Shown here piece by piece: positions 1 through 12,421 of a stretch of 64,000 nt of DNA; the first letter of the stretch is position 1; each line of letters begins with the position of its first letter. The stretch spans positions 6,324,001-6,388,000 of the forward strand of contig JBAJFE010000026.1 of assembly GCA_037903355.1 (NCBI GenBank), read 5' to 3'. This stretch comes from Trichuris trichiura. Taxonomy: Eukaryota > Nematoda > Enoplea > Trichinellida > Trichuridae. The translations under genes and the position numbers were made by a program. Below the pieces are notes generated by a model. The model saw only the letters and a program-made list of their open reading frames with translations, had not been told where the DNA came from and ran no database searches.

Positions 1-778
1 TCAGCAGGCGCTGAGAAGCGCTGATTTAAATGAAAAATGACCTGCTAATCGTGAAGCAGCAAAAAAATTTATTGAAAGGAACCAGAGGTATTCATTATGA
101 AAAGATAACGCATAAACAAGGGCATGGTACTCATGAAGTTACTGTTCCAAAACTTTGATGATACAGCTCCTGCAAACACGAAACATACCGAGAACACACT
201 AAATACTCTGACATAAGTTAATGGGTCAGGCGTACACAAGTTTAGACTTGGTCTAGTAGGGAATAGACTACACTCTCACTTTTCTAAAGGAGTAAATTTT
301 CTTACCAGTCAAAGATTATGCTAACAAGAAGGCATAGATTAAAATCTGAATCTTTTTGCTTGGTCTCATAAATACTTTGCATCATAAGCTCGTGCTCACA
401 ACAGGAAAGCAAGTCTGCAGTACGACTGCAACATTTTTTATTCCTTGCCAACTGTCCTGCTCATCCTTCAGCCGAAGTTCTCAAGGGCAACAATATTTAC
501 GCCGCGCACTTTCCCCAGCTGCTACTTCATTAGTTCAGTCATGTTACCAAAGTATTTTCAGATCAATGAAGTGTAAATATAAAAGCACTTTCTTGAACTG
601 CATACTAGTAGCAGTGAAGCAGAGCCGTCGATTTGGAGCACTGCCAATGTAACTTGTGCTCTTGCTAATTCTAGCAGCAAGAAAACTGAAGACATAGGTT
701 TGTATGCTTGACTCAATCTGTGGCTGCAATTACTTGCAGTGATCACGATGAATAACGTAATGACTTGAAAGATTGCTT

Positions 779-960
779 GCAAAAGTTTTATTACAGAATT
801 ATTCCCGTTTAATGTGTTAAATAACTCCGGAGCTTTCGGGTCGACCGAGATCCGTCTTCAGCGGTCTTAGACAACCGCTGAAGACGGGTCTCGGTCGACC
901 CGAAAGCTCCGGAGTTATTTAACACATTAAACGGGAATAATTCCGTTATAAAACTTTTGC
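779..960. repeat. Near-perfect hairpin element (MITE-like)
   Basis: Two 87-base arms (779-865 and 874-960) are reverse complements with only a few mismatches and enclose an 8-base loop (866-873). The core carries GGAGCTTTCGGGT and CGTCTTCAGCGGT. The same core occurs in the inverted repeat at 39292-39488, so this is a member of a small foldback family. There is no coding capacity. No target-site duplication was delimited. Confidence 0.85.
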
Positions 961-1119
961 ACTATGAAAACATACGCTCTCGTACCAAAAAACCACATTT
1001 TCAAGAAAGATTGCTTATGTCAAAGGACAAAAAATGACGTCTCACCTATTTGCGTATGCAAAAGGTCTGCTGTCTGTGTCTGTAACTAAATGTGAAAAAA
1101 AGAGCATATGGAGAAGGTT

Positions 1120-1380
1120 TTAGCATCGATAATGAGCCTCTGATTGTTTACTCATTGACTGATGCTGAAATAGCTGAGGCAATTTTGAATGAAGGGCGAC
1201 CGTAGTAATAGTGACGATCAAAATGAGGTTGTTAACACTGCGCAGCAGATGCCTATAGACTATACGGATATTACGACAATTTATAAATTTAAAAAAAAGT
1301 TTCTAGGACAAAAACCATTACAAGTGAGACGAATGATTCTGAACGAGAAGCTCAAGCAGAGTGCATCCGCATTCCCGTAG
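1120..1380 (+). pseudogene. Possible pogo/Tigger-type transposase C-terminal relic
   Basis: One frame reads an acidic LTDAEIAEAIL motif (about 1155-1190). After a shift of frame it continues with an acidic SDDQNEV stretch and a K-rich segment (1189-1380). Alternating 'T-D-x-E-I' and acidic runs are typical of the C-terminal region of Tigger/jerky DDE transposases. No DDE catalytic block is visible. The change of frame and stops mean it is not functional. The assignment rests on a short, low-complexity match and could be coincidence. Confidence 0.25.
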
Positions 1381-1799
1381 GAACCCCATCCAAATTAATG
1401 ATAACTATTGAGCTGTTAAACTATCGTACAAAATTACCTTTCTGCTATGTGTGTAAGATCTACTTGAGCCATAAAAAGAATTTCTTGTTCATGCTCGAGT
1501 TGTATCGCCAACTTATCACACTGTATTTTAGAATACATATTTATAAAAATTTCAAAATTCCGAACATGTCTGGTCATGAGCATTCTGGAAAATCGATTAC
1601 CTATGCACCTTTTGTGCTGCGTTCACCATATTTATGAACGATGCTCATGGTATGATGAAATTCGAGTCCATTGCTTACTCCCGTAAGACCGAAAGGTCCA
1701 CCCTAACAGTATAACTGAATTATTATTCACTAACGAGCAATCAGAAAAAATTTGAAAGTTCAACAACAATAAAACTACTGTACAAAATGGGTTAATACA

Positions 1800-2376
1800 G
1801 CTGTATAATACAGTTGAGGCCTCCAAAGTTGACCACCTCCCTATGTTGACCGAATTTTGACCAGTTGGTTTGTCCGCACGTTAATAAGCGCAAAGACAGT
1901 TTCTATACATCGACCACCTCCGTAAGTGGGAAGTTGACCGTTTTAGCCGTGACGTGGTATATGGGCGCGGTGCTAGTTTCCTCGCTGTAAGCTGACCAGT
2001 CTCTTGGGTGATCAACATACGGAGGTTCAACTGTATCATGTTGCAATCACACAGTGTTCAGACAGTCCGCTACTATTTTAGTCCGTCTCAGTTAGTGGCA
2101 TTATGAGTTCTGTAATTGTAGGCTGAGAGAGCATGAGCGGGTCCATATAATTTCATCGTATATACAGCTGAACCTCCAACAGACTGGTCAACTTACAGAG
2201 AGGAAACTAGCATTGTGTCCATATACTACGTCACGGCTAAACCGGTCAATTTCCAACTTACGGAGGTTCTCTTTGCGCTTATTAACATGTGGACAAACCA
2301 AATGGCCAAAATTCGGTCAACTTAGGCGAGTGGTCACCATATAGAGGTGATCAATTTTGGAGGTTCAACTGCAGCT
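1800..2376. repeat. Long inverted-repeat (foldback) element
   Basis: The left arm (about 1800-2036) and right arm (about 2153-2376) are clearly reverse complementary over more than 200 bases at perhaps 80-85% identity. They enclose about 115 bases of unique sequence. Shared blocks include GTTGACCGAATTTTG, TTAATAAGCGCAAAGA and TAGCCGTGACGT. Within each arm a short unit (GTTGACC / GGAGGTTCAACTG) recurs, so the arms themselves contain sub-repeats. No open frame is present, which suits a non-autonomous DNA transposon. Confidence 0.8.
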
Positions 2377-4554
2377 ACATTTAGCAGGTCAGTAATGAGT
2401 TGACCATTTATCTAAAGTCCATGAAATAAATCCTATTTCTCTCAATAAGAAGCAGGACAATCATAGTTTACGTGATGCTACAATCGTATTGTAATAAATT
2501 TGAACTTTAACAAACACATACATTAACAAATAGGTACACTACCACAATTTTATTGGTAATTGCAGGCGGGATGGCCATCAACACGCCCGTATAAGACAGG
2601 CGACAAACATCCTATGAAATTTTATTCGCAGTAGGGTTAATAACTTGGATCACTGGAACAGCTATATTTTCCAATAAATATATTAAGACATCATTTCCTG
2701 TGCCACATCATACTACTGGGTTAATATTCCAAGAACAATGCAACTGAACGTTTACTAAGCTAGGCTCGTACTGTTTCTACTAACCGTGAGATGAAATCAC
2801 TCTGACAATTCATGCCTGAAAAATCGTTGCTTCACGAACAACCGGTTTTTGTTTTCGCATTTTACCGGTCGAACAGGACCACCGCTATTGAAATTATTTT
2901 GATGCAATCAAAGTTAACTGAATTTAAACAAAAGCTCAGAGTAAGCAATCATCGTGGCGCTCATTATGTCCGTTGGTGAAAGCAAAGGTAGGAAAGTTTC
3001 ACTTGCCTGCTTAAAATCCAAATATTACTTGTTTATTGCCTCTCGTATTTTTTAATGTATGATGAGAAAAATGCTAGACAATGCGTGCGCTGGGCCTGCG
3101 ATAAAGAGGACATTACTACGTTCCTTGAAAGCTTTAGGGATGAAAACTTGCGGTGCTATAATTACTATTTAATTCTATTCGTGCACATAGTCAATATTGC
3201 CTGTTTTCTGGGTTTCTGAAATTAAACCAGCCAAATTTCCTACCATCAGACCGATGAGCACTTAACAGAGGAATGTCAGAGAAAAACATGCTTTGTAAGA
3301 CTGCCTGGTTCCGTCTTCAACGATGAGGATTGTAAAGGTTTTACTCCATCAGGAGGGCATTTATAGGCTAGGGAGGGGCGCCGGGTGATAAGGCTAACAA
3401 CTGGTCTTACTGATGAGACTACTCCACGTCATGCTGACCTCCACCCCATTGTCACGTTAATTAACGTGACACTGCGAATGAAGAGCGCTTCCTTAGTCTT
3501 ACTGTTTTTGGCTATAGTTCCTAAGAACACAGAGAGGAGTATTCAGCTGCCGCAAATTGTTCTTGGGTTTTCAATGACCTGCACTGATGATGGCATACTT
3601 TGTGGACGGCCTCAATGTGTATCCCAATGGGCTCCTCCTGTGCTGCCTTATAACGGCTGAATGCTTTCATGCAGTCACCAAATCTGTCAAGGGTTGCGTG
3701 TTTCCTCTATGTAAGTGCTGAACCCACGTTTTGTGTCTTAAATCAAGCGGGGACTTTATTCAACGAGAGCTTTGACCTTATCATTCCTAACTACAGACCG
3801 CAGATTTAGTGAGAAGTTGAAAGGGATGCAGAAGCTATACAGTCTTTCTATTTCTCCTAGGCCACCTTGTTAAGGTAGAAAAACTACTGAGCTTGAATCT
3901 CGTTGTCCTTGGGAGCCTGTAGTTTTCTCTCAAGGATGGACGTTATAAATGCCCTTGGGCACCCATTCCTCTCCAGGAATGTGGCGTAATACAGAATGTA
4001 ATCACTCTAGGCTATGTATTTCAACAGCACGACCCACTATACTTGAAACAGGAAAACTTTTGTGCCGTAAAACCAGTTGCGCGTGCCACTTAGCTTCCTT
4101 GGCCGGCTAATGGATAGCCATGTGACGGAACGAAACTATCAATAACGAAACGATCAAGGGAAAAAGTAGTTCTGAAAGCTCCCAAAGAAGTTGCTCGCTG
4201 ACATTTCTTTAAGAAGTGCTCATCCGCCAGTGGGTAAGGCGTTTGGTTGCTTTCCAAAAAGCGGGCACAACGACCCGTTAAGAAGAACCCAATATTCACT
4301 AAGCGTACAACGTTGAAACAAGGCAAACTAAATCTAGGGGTACTGCTGACTCAAAAAGTTTACCAACTTGAACTAAAGCTGAAGACAATAAACGTATATA
4401 AAGTTCCCTTGTTCCTGGTATGGATAAAATTTATATAATGAAAGGGCTCTGCAAGACTTGCAACAGCACGAAATCCTGTCCCGTATTGGGAAACCTAATT
4501 TTCAAAAAATTTAAAGGCAACTTGTCTTTTGAGTACGTAGTTCTTCATAACGGA

Positions 4555-4635
4555 TGGGTTAATTTTCATCATATGCAGTTTATTTACGGTATGACCCGTT
4601 ACAATAAACAAACTGCATACGATGGAAACGTAACT
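4555..4635. repeat. Imperfect hairpin
   Basis: TATGCAGTTTATTTACGG around 4572 is mirrored by a reverse-complement copy ending near 4620. Weaker matching extends to about 4555 and 4635. It may be a small degenerate MITE. No coding content. Confidence 0.4.
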
Positions 4636-7019
4636 TATTAACATAAATTACATAGATAGCTGTTTGGCTATGCAACGCTCATCAGTTTGAACCGCTTTCA
4701 GTAGTTGGTTGATGTTTACATAAATTACTGATACCTGTTAAAATGTTGGCAGTCTTTGAATGAAGAAACTTTCTGCGTTAATGGCTGTTCAAGAAAAAAA
4801 GCACCAATATGGATAATGGTGCACCAATTCTTACCTCAACCAGCCTTTGGAAACAGTTTTTACTCTTTTGGTTCCCTTCGGTCGTTGCAAAGTTAGTTCT
4901 GTCCGTTTCTTTTGGGATTACTCTCGCCCCATTTTCGGCGAATGTCGAAAGAAATCTAACTGTACAATTCTTTTCTGCAACTAGTGATTTGTGAAGGATG
5001 TTTAGGTGGGTGCTACAGGGGTACTAATCAAGAAATTCTATGCGCCATAGCTCACCGGAAAGTCGCTATTTGAGATAATGAGGCCGTTGATCTCATCATG
5101 AAACCGCCAGCTGTTTTCTAAATCTGACTGTAAAAAAATACTAGTAACATATCAAGGTCTTTCAGTGTCTGTTCTCACTGGCTCTTGTTTGAAAACAGGC
5201 CGCGAAAAACTTCGATACGGAGTACGTAACTGTTATAAGGCTTCCGACGTTCAAAGACTACTTCCGACGTGTTTTCCCTATAATAAGACTGCCCCTGAAA
5301 ATAGGCCCTAGCACTACTTTAACGGTGCGCGTTAAGCCCTATCTTGAAAATAAAGCCCAGTTGCAATCGTTCTACAGAGAGGCAATTTAGAAAATCCGTT
5401 GGAAAATGTGACGGGCGTATCGTATCTTAAAACATCTCGATATGACTCTGTTCGAACAAACATAGCTAGTTGAATATTTTTTTAGCCTTACATTTATGGT
5501 TCTTCTTCTAGGTGTTTCGATATTTTTCTTCCTTTACATTTACGCTTCGTATGGGCTTCTGCACGTAAATAAATGAACAAGTGTAGAATGTGGTACCTGA
5601 AATCATACACCACCCCCGAAAATAAGCCCTGTCATGTTTTTTGAAGGAAAATAAATAATAAGACCAAGTCTTATTACAGGGGAAACACCTTAATAACAAA
5701 CAGAAATATTTTAATATCTCATTTTCTGTGATGAACAGACACTGTGTTTGCAACAGCTTACTGCCCTCGTTAGTGAACAGAAATAAGAAGCGAAACAGTT
5801 TCAGATTTTTTGCAAACGACCATGATTACGTCAGTAAGCTAAGTTAGCGAGGGCAGATGAAATTGAACAGTCAAAACTAAAACTTTAACGAACGACGTTA
5901 AACTGTGGGCCCATTTTAACGGGACTATAGAGTTCCGTGGTGAACAACACGAGTTGTCTCATTGAAAGAGACTACATTTAACGCAGGCTTATAAAACTGC
6001 CGTTTTCCATCGTCACCGTTATGAACTGCCAGAAGACCCCACCTTAATGCTTTTCAAAATTTAAAAATCGTGTTCATCGATATGAAACAAAACACGTTAA
6101 CATAAAATGCAAAATACCTAATTCTCTACAGATAAGCAGGTTGATGCAAGAAATAAAGGCTATTTTGATAATGTGAAACTGCGTTCACATTCCCACTGAC
6201 CTTGAAGGCAACACTTTTCCTGCTGAGGTAAGCGCACCACAATAGTTATGGCACTTTACTTAAAGCAGACAGCTACACTCAAACATACTCTAAGGATTCA
6301 ACGTGGTTTCCCTCTTGGATAAATGCTTTCATCACCAAATTACATTTGGAAAAAAATAGCTTCTGTAGTTACCGCTATCAACAAATATCGATGACAGAAC
6401 TAAAAGTAAACAGATCTGGAGTCCTCTGACGCAACATGAGAGCAAATGGTTGCAAAAATAAACGGATTTGAAACTGATGCTATATGACATGTTGGCAACT
6501 AACAGAATATACTTCTGAAACCCAGATAATTACTTTTCAATGAACAGTGCTTTGTATCGCCGACTTCATTGCACTCAACAAGAGATGCAGCGGTAGAATC
6601 AATAATTGAGAGTAGATTTAGAGCGGTGAAAGAGGCTGACATGCAGCATTTCATAAACACGGCGGTACAAATTGCGAATGCATAAGAAAGTAACAATAAA
6701 CCTAGCTGCTTAAAAATGAAGCGTTCTGTAAAGGTTACTAAAAATCTGACAGTATCATTTCACGCATGAGCTATTTTGAGTTAACGAAAATTGCAGAGCT
6801 CTGAGGACACCTCTGATACCGTCTTCAGCGTGTCCGACAATAGTTAAAATGGGATAGGTACGATGTGATGGAAAAACGACAGGCTTAAAGGGAGCCCGTC
6901 AGTTTAAGCAAGATTTTCATCATTTAAGGAAATCAGTTGCGAATTCACGTTAGGCTCGAAAAATAGCAGGCAAAAGAAAGGGAACTTATTAACGATGGAC
7001 AAACGGCAACTACCTAACT

Positions 7020-7150
7020 CCCGTGCGTCAACCCAAGGGTGCGTCAAATTGATCTGCACGTCAACTTGAGCATGAGTCGACTTTAGCGATGAGTCAAAGT
7101 GGACCATTTTCCCGTGGGTCAACGTGGTATGCGTCAAAGTGAGACGCAAC
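7020..7150. repeat. Degenerate short tandem array with GTCAA core
   Basis: About eight copies of a GCGTCAA / GAGTCAA-like core recur at 13-20 base intervals, some followed by AGTGGA or GTGGTA. Copies are diverged and spacing is uneven. It lies about 0.5 kb upstream of the SLC3A2-like start codon. Confidence 0.4.
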
Positions 7151-7634
7151 CTTATGCTTATTTTTGCTTTTAGAAAACACAATGATCCACTTCATCAACG
7201 CGAAGGAAAGAGATGCAACTACGCTTAATCAAACTACTTATTTGAACTCTATATAGCCTTACACAATGAGCTTGACTTGAAGTTTGCAAGAAGCTCAAAT
7301 TTAACAAAACGTATCTAAACTGAAGCAAGTATCATGGAAGTATTGAAAGCCGAAAATAATTTATGAGCTAAAGACGTGCTCATTGCAATCCATTCTACGT
7401 TTAACGGCAGACCAAAGTATGCGTGTTGCAAGATAACGGTAGAAAAAAACTGACATGAACATGCAAGCAAACACTTACAGTTGGGTGCGGTCGGCTTCTG
7501 TTTCCAGAAATTAATCAGACATGAAAACAATTCCTTCCTTGCTTGACACTAGTATCTAAGGAACAAACTTGATTACTATTGCCGAAGTCGGTAACGCTGC
7601 AGCTTTTGCTGAAGTCATCCTATTTTCTTGAGTA

Positions 7635-10600
7635 ATGAGAGAACCGCCCAGCGAATTTGTGCCGCGTAAGTTTTTTTCATTGTTCTATATTGTTCTACAT
7701 TTTAAAAAATGTTTAAGTACAGTCATAACTCCAATTTATTAATGCTTTTATTGGACAGACGCAACTTTTTCTCTCTCCAGGAGTAAGCGCCTAAAGTTTC
7801 TTCCGCTATTATAGTGAATCAATCGGCGGCCAACGACTCCGGTGTTCATCGAGGAATTAATGAAGGAAAAGGTGCCAGTGCAGACGATCATGAAGCAAAA
7901 CTAAAGCTTTCGGTTAAACCAGATGAAGTAAAAGCAGTTTGATTTATCGTTTGTATTTTTTCGGATTTGTGACTTTCTCAGGTTCCTGTTGCTAGAGCTA
8001 ACAAAATTGGTTTAACGAAAGAGCAGTTAGAACGGTATGCCAAAGATCCCTATTGGATAAGGATTCGCTTGGCTTTGGTTGTAACTTTTTGGATCGTATG
8101 GATAGCAATGTTCGTTGCTGCAATTGGTATGATATGTGTCTATTTCTTGACTAATTTAGCTTTTCTGTGACACTTAATGTGAGTCAGTGTTTCTCAACGT
8201 GGGCCCTGGGGCCCCCCTGGGGGGCCCTGGGAGATTTTAGGGGAGCCCAGGAAGCCAGGGGGCCCTGGAGGGGGTCCTGGAGGATAATGCGGCAGGACAT
8301 TGTCCCAATAAACGGTGAGCCCTTACAAGGATTAGGGGAGCCCTGACAAGGCCTAGGGGGGCCCTAACAAGGCCTAGGGGAGCCCTGGGGCAAAAAAGGT
8401 TGAGAAACTATGATGTGAGTGATTATATGCTGTTACATTCTTGTATTCCCATAATAGCGGGTTTCAAGATTTTACGTTAAAATGAGGGCAAGAGAGGTCG
8501 GTTAATGTTTCTTCTTAAAATTGAACCGGTTTTCAAAGTAGCGTTATAGCTGCAATGTTAAGTTGTACTTGTTTTTCTGTAGTCAACTTTAAAACTATAC
8601 ACATAATTATGGTGACCTATTTGCCTTGCGTGTTATATTTTGCTTTTGTTTTGGTTTCTTTTAGAATATGTAAAAACCAGCCGTTTTCTCACCTACTGAG
8701 TTTTAACTACATGAAAGCTGGTACTTCCCGTGGTTTTTTCTGCCGTGTAATTCTGTTTTGTTTTTTCGGAACGCGGAACCAGCTAGAGGGTTGATTAGCC
8801 GATCCCCTGCATGTAATATACTAATAGTTTAAATAGCCCTTTGTATTCTGCAGATGTAAGGTTTGCTGAGTTTTTTAGTGGTAGCCTGTCTCACTACAGT
8901 TCATAAAAATTGCTTGCAGTCCGTTAGATGCTTCTTTTTATTAGCGGGCTTGTATTGTCTCGTTTTCTAGACAACTGAGTTCGTTTTCTGAAGATAATGC
9001 ATGAACTTAAAGGAAGGTAACCAAGAACGGTAAAAAGAAAAATTACTCAAGAAGGCAAGGTCGCTATGCAACCTGTCACTGAACATGATGCTCTCCAAAG
9101 GACATTTGTTTTCACGTCAGCGTCAGTCATACGACTTCTTATAAATAGTTTCTTATAAATCATTATTCTCTTTCAGCGACCTGTTCCTGTTGGCTGGGAA
9201 CAGCACCTCTAATTGAGCTACAAGTGTTATATAAAGAAATGGATGGGAGCATATTTCTGAGATACTAGCTTTGTTTATTGCCAACGGGAGCGAACTGTTT
9301 CGATGGGTATGAAACCGCATCGATACCTGCAAAGAAGTTATTTTTGATGGAAGAACTTTTCTTTTCGTGAAATGGTTACCGCAGTTACGAAAAAATGATT
9401 AACTAGCCCATTACTCGTTTAAGCATTAATCCGTTATACAACTCCGCATGCATATGAGAATGGGAATGGCTGCATGGAACAAAAGTATATGTACTTTTTA
9501 GTTTTCATTTCAGACATCTCGTCTTCCAGAAGCAATACTGTTGGTAGCAACTTTTCATCAAACTGCTTAACCCAAGCTTCTGTATTATTCTATAACTTAA
9601 CAAATCATGATTAGTTGTGAAACCGCTTTGTTTAGCGTGAGCATATCACTTTCTCTGTTTTCTAAAAATGCTGTTCATCCGTCACGCGGTACATATTCTC
9701 TACGTACGTTAGAGGTGAATAAGTAAGATGACAATATGAAATTTTTAAATGTTTTCTACAAGTGAGTTCGTCATCTTCAGGCTATTTAATCACGTAACCT
9801 GAAAGATTGCTAGCAAGCCGTTCTTATTCCTTTACGGTGCGAGCATAGTACAATAGTTGCATACCGATTTGTGCAATACAAAACATCACGAAGGGAAAAT
9901 GAAATCTCAATTTCCTCTTATAACGGAACAACATGGAAATTTCACTGCATTATATTTCCATCCAGGTTTAGAAACTGAAAGTTTTACTGTTACCGTTACC
10001 TTTGGTCTTTCAGTTTGCTGTAGTTTCTGTGAGGCCACTGCAGATGAGCTTTGCTCCGAGAGAATCCAGTTTTTCATTTATACATTAAATATCGTGTCGG
10101 AAGCCTGCTACGACGAGTGTTCATTGCGTAATCCACATTTAAGCTTACGTGATGTAAATATTTGCGTATTTTTCTTTGCGCTCTTGCACGACAGCTCCAT
10201 TCTGCCGTTATCGTTAATTGGTATAATTACCTTTTTTTAATATAGAAAGTGCAGTCAGTGGTTGACATTTTCGTTTACTTAATTATGCATTTTTAAGCTA
10301 TTGTTGTTCTAAGTCCAAAATGCCCAGATAAACCGCCACGGTTGTGGTGGCAGAAAAGGTTATGTTATCAGATTTGGACGCCTGGTTTTGCTGATTCCAA
10401 CAATGATGGAGTTGGGGACTTGAAAGGTATCCGTTTAGTCTTCCAGTCTATTTACATCGTAAATTAACCCTTTCTTACAGGTATTAAGTCCAAATTAGTG
10501 GAACTATCTCGAATCGGTATACAGACTATTCGTCCTTCTGGCATTTTGCAAAATGCTGGTGTTGGCTTTGAGGATATAACTAGTCACGTCAAAATTGATC

Positions 10601-12281
10601 CTCGTGTCGGATCACTTCAAGACTTCGACGATTTGGTTGGGGCTACGCATGGCAGAGGTAAATGACATGCTATTTTTTGCCTTCTTAAAAAGTGTAGTCC
10701 GTTCTTTAGGTATGTATGTCGTACTTGACCTGCCAGTAGTGACATCTGTTCACCATCCTTGGTTTGAAAAGTACAAAGAAGGTGCAGCGGGCTATTCTGA
10801 TTTCTACAATATTGCATCTCATTTCCGTAATTCTACAGTGCCGTCAGTAAGTGGAGTACATGATTAAGTATGTTCAGCAGATACGTAAAATGTATTTTTG
10901 CTTACTCACAGTTGCTTACGGTATCGGAAGGAAGCAAGTCCTACATTCCAAGCAAAAGGGCAGAAAAAGTGGCGCTTCTCAATTTGGAAGACAATGGCGT
11001 GCAGATGGAACTGGCCAATGCACTGAGTTTTTGGGCAGACCGTGGTGTTGACGGTTTTTTTCTAACGGGTGCTTCGTTATTTCAAGTCTAAACATTTCCC
11101 CAGGTACAACAATGTGTTGTATGCGTTGCCTTTCAGGAACTAGTGAACAGCAGTACACTGTTTGCAAAGTTGAGAAGCGCGGCTTATGAGAAGAAAGAGT
11201 CTATGTAAGCACTTGATGGCCGTGTCGTTGCTACGCAGTTTGATTGTAGGGGTTTGTTTTCTACCGTTCACGATACTGAACGACAGCTGGAGTTGCGAGA
11301 ACAGCTGATTGGTGAAGGGCTCCATTCCGTCAGTTTCGAAAGATTGACGAATGTTAGGTCCAACTGTACCGGCAACTGCTTCCTTGGTATTATTAATGCA
11401 GAGTATATGCATAATCATTCAGCCAAAGAAGCATGGCCGTCATGGCAGGCAAGCCAACGGAATATCTTCATTGTCTACATTACGCTTCTTTATTTCAGAT
11501 TAGTAACTCTGACTCTGGTAGCCTCGCCTATCGAATGGGCGACCGTGCTTTAGCAGAAGCGACGTTACTAGTATTCATGATGCTACCAGGCTCGTTGGAT
11601 TTGATGTATGGAGAAGAATTAGGAGTTACAGTCCCTGTACTATTTGCAGAGCACATTTTTTCTCATTAATTGAAGCCTTTAAATGATTTAGAATGTCCAC
11701 CTTATGTGTTGGAATGGCCAGGAACGTGACTGGTCTTCTCACTACCAACATTCGATGGAAGCTTCCGTGTCCCCGGAATGTGCCACCCAAAATTTTGAAG
11801 TATTTGTCGGTTCTCATTTTTTATAAAAAAAGTAGCTTCTTTTTATTCAGGCCCAACTTAAAGCGGATGCCTCATATTTGAAAGTTTTTACGCAACTAGC
11901 AAAGCTGCGCGATAGAGCTGAGGCTTTCCTGTACGGAACGATGCGGTTTTCATCTCCAAAGCAAGGTTGTGTGATAATTTGGCGCGAAAGTATTACGATG
12001 ACTGCCGTAAGTATTCACTTTATCTTTGTACGATGTTGTTTGGACTATTTGAATTAACGTTACAGAACTTCGTGTTACTCGCTAACATGAAAACGAGAAG
12101 CTGCAGCATTGCGCTGGAAGATGAAGCCAGACTTCAGAATGCGTCTGACATCAGCGTAAATGTTATGACAAATAACTTGATCTCTCGTGGGCAGTTCAAA
12201 ATACGTCAATCTATTACTATTGGAACACAAAAGACGTTACAACTTCAGGAAAATGAAGCTATTATTCTTAAATATTCTTAG
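7635..12281 (+). CDS. SLC3A2: 4F2hc/SLC3A2-like amino-acid transporter heavy chain
   Basis: Single-pass type II membrane glycoprotein that chaperones SLC7 amino-acid exchangers to the plasma membrane. Exons: 7635-7665, 7815-7927, 7982-8126, 10298-10426, 10481-10657, 10710-10846, 10912-11085, 11137-11204, 11250-11448, 11499-11636, 11692-11799, 11851-12006, 12066-12281. They total 1,791 nt (596 aa), within the family range. Exon 3 encodes GLTKEQLERYAKDPYW followed by the membrane helix, the diagnostic 4F2hc N-terminal signature. The SPKC motif just after the membrane matches the cysteine that disulfide-links human 4F2hc to its light chain. The rest is an alpha-amylase-like ectodomain (QIWTPGFAD, YGEELG) without an evident glycosidase catalytic set. 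The intron after 11448 uses a GC donor. The start ATG was chosen because exon 1 joins exon 2 in phase, where exon 2 has no ATG. Terminal exon borders are the least certain. Confidence 0.88.
8185..8412. mobile_element. hAT-type MITE in intron 3 of the SLC3A2-like gene
   Basis: A 228-bp element flanked by a perfect 8-bp direct repeat ATGTGAGT (8177-8184 and 8413-8420). Terminal inverted repeats are CAGTGTTTCTCAACG and, in reverse complement, CATAGTTTCTCAACC. The CAG...TTTCTCAAC terminus and 8-bp duplication are the hallmark of hAT transposons. The interior is strikingly G+C rich, with repeated GGGGGCCCTGG / AGGGGAGCCCTG blocks. It carries no transposase, so it is non-autonomous. Confidence 0.85.
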
Positions 12282-12415
12282 TCAGCCCTGCAGTAGATAC
12301 TGTTGATAGTTTCGGTGTCTAACGTAGTGAGTATCGCGCGTGCATATTCGCTATTTATGAAGAAACAGTTGCAACTAGGCCATAAAAGTAACCGATCTAG
12401 TGTTCCTAATCCGTT

Positions 12416-12421
12416 AATAAA
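12416..12421 (+). terminator. Candidate poly(A) signal, SLC3A2-like gene
   Basis: AATAAA 135 bases after the TAG stop codon at 12279-12281, at a reasonable distance for a short 3' UTR. It is the first such hexamer downstream. Confidence 0.45.

Larger units (their letters stand above)
1..7634. other. Gene-poor 5' stretch
   Basis: No host coding exon was recognised in this 7.6 kb on either strand. Open frames are short, AT-rich and resemble nothing I know. What it holds is repeat material: a hairpin element at 779-960, a long inverted repeat at about 1800-2376, a possible transposase relic at 1120-1380, an imperfect hairpin near 4555-4635, and a degenerate GTCAA-rich tandem array near 7020-7150. 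Stretches containing the short motif GAAAATAAGCCC-like (about 5290-5360 and 5610-5640) look like another dispersed repeat, but I cannot delimit it. The last kilobase should contain the promoter and 5' UTR of the SLC3A2-like gene; no clear TATA box or initiator was identified. Confidence 0.5.

Noticed and set aside
9857..10240. 127-codon frame inside intron 3 of the SLC3A2-like gene
   Set aside because: A/T-rich, no homology signal, and wholly within a well-supported intron.
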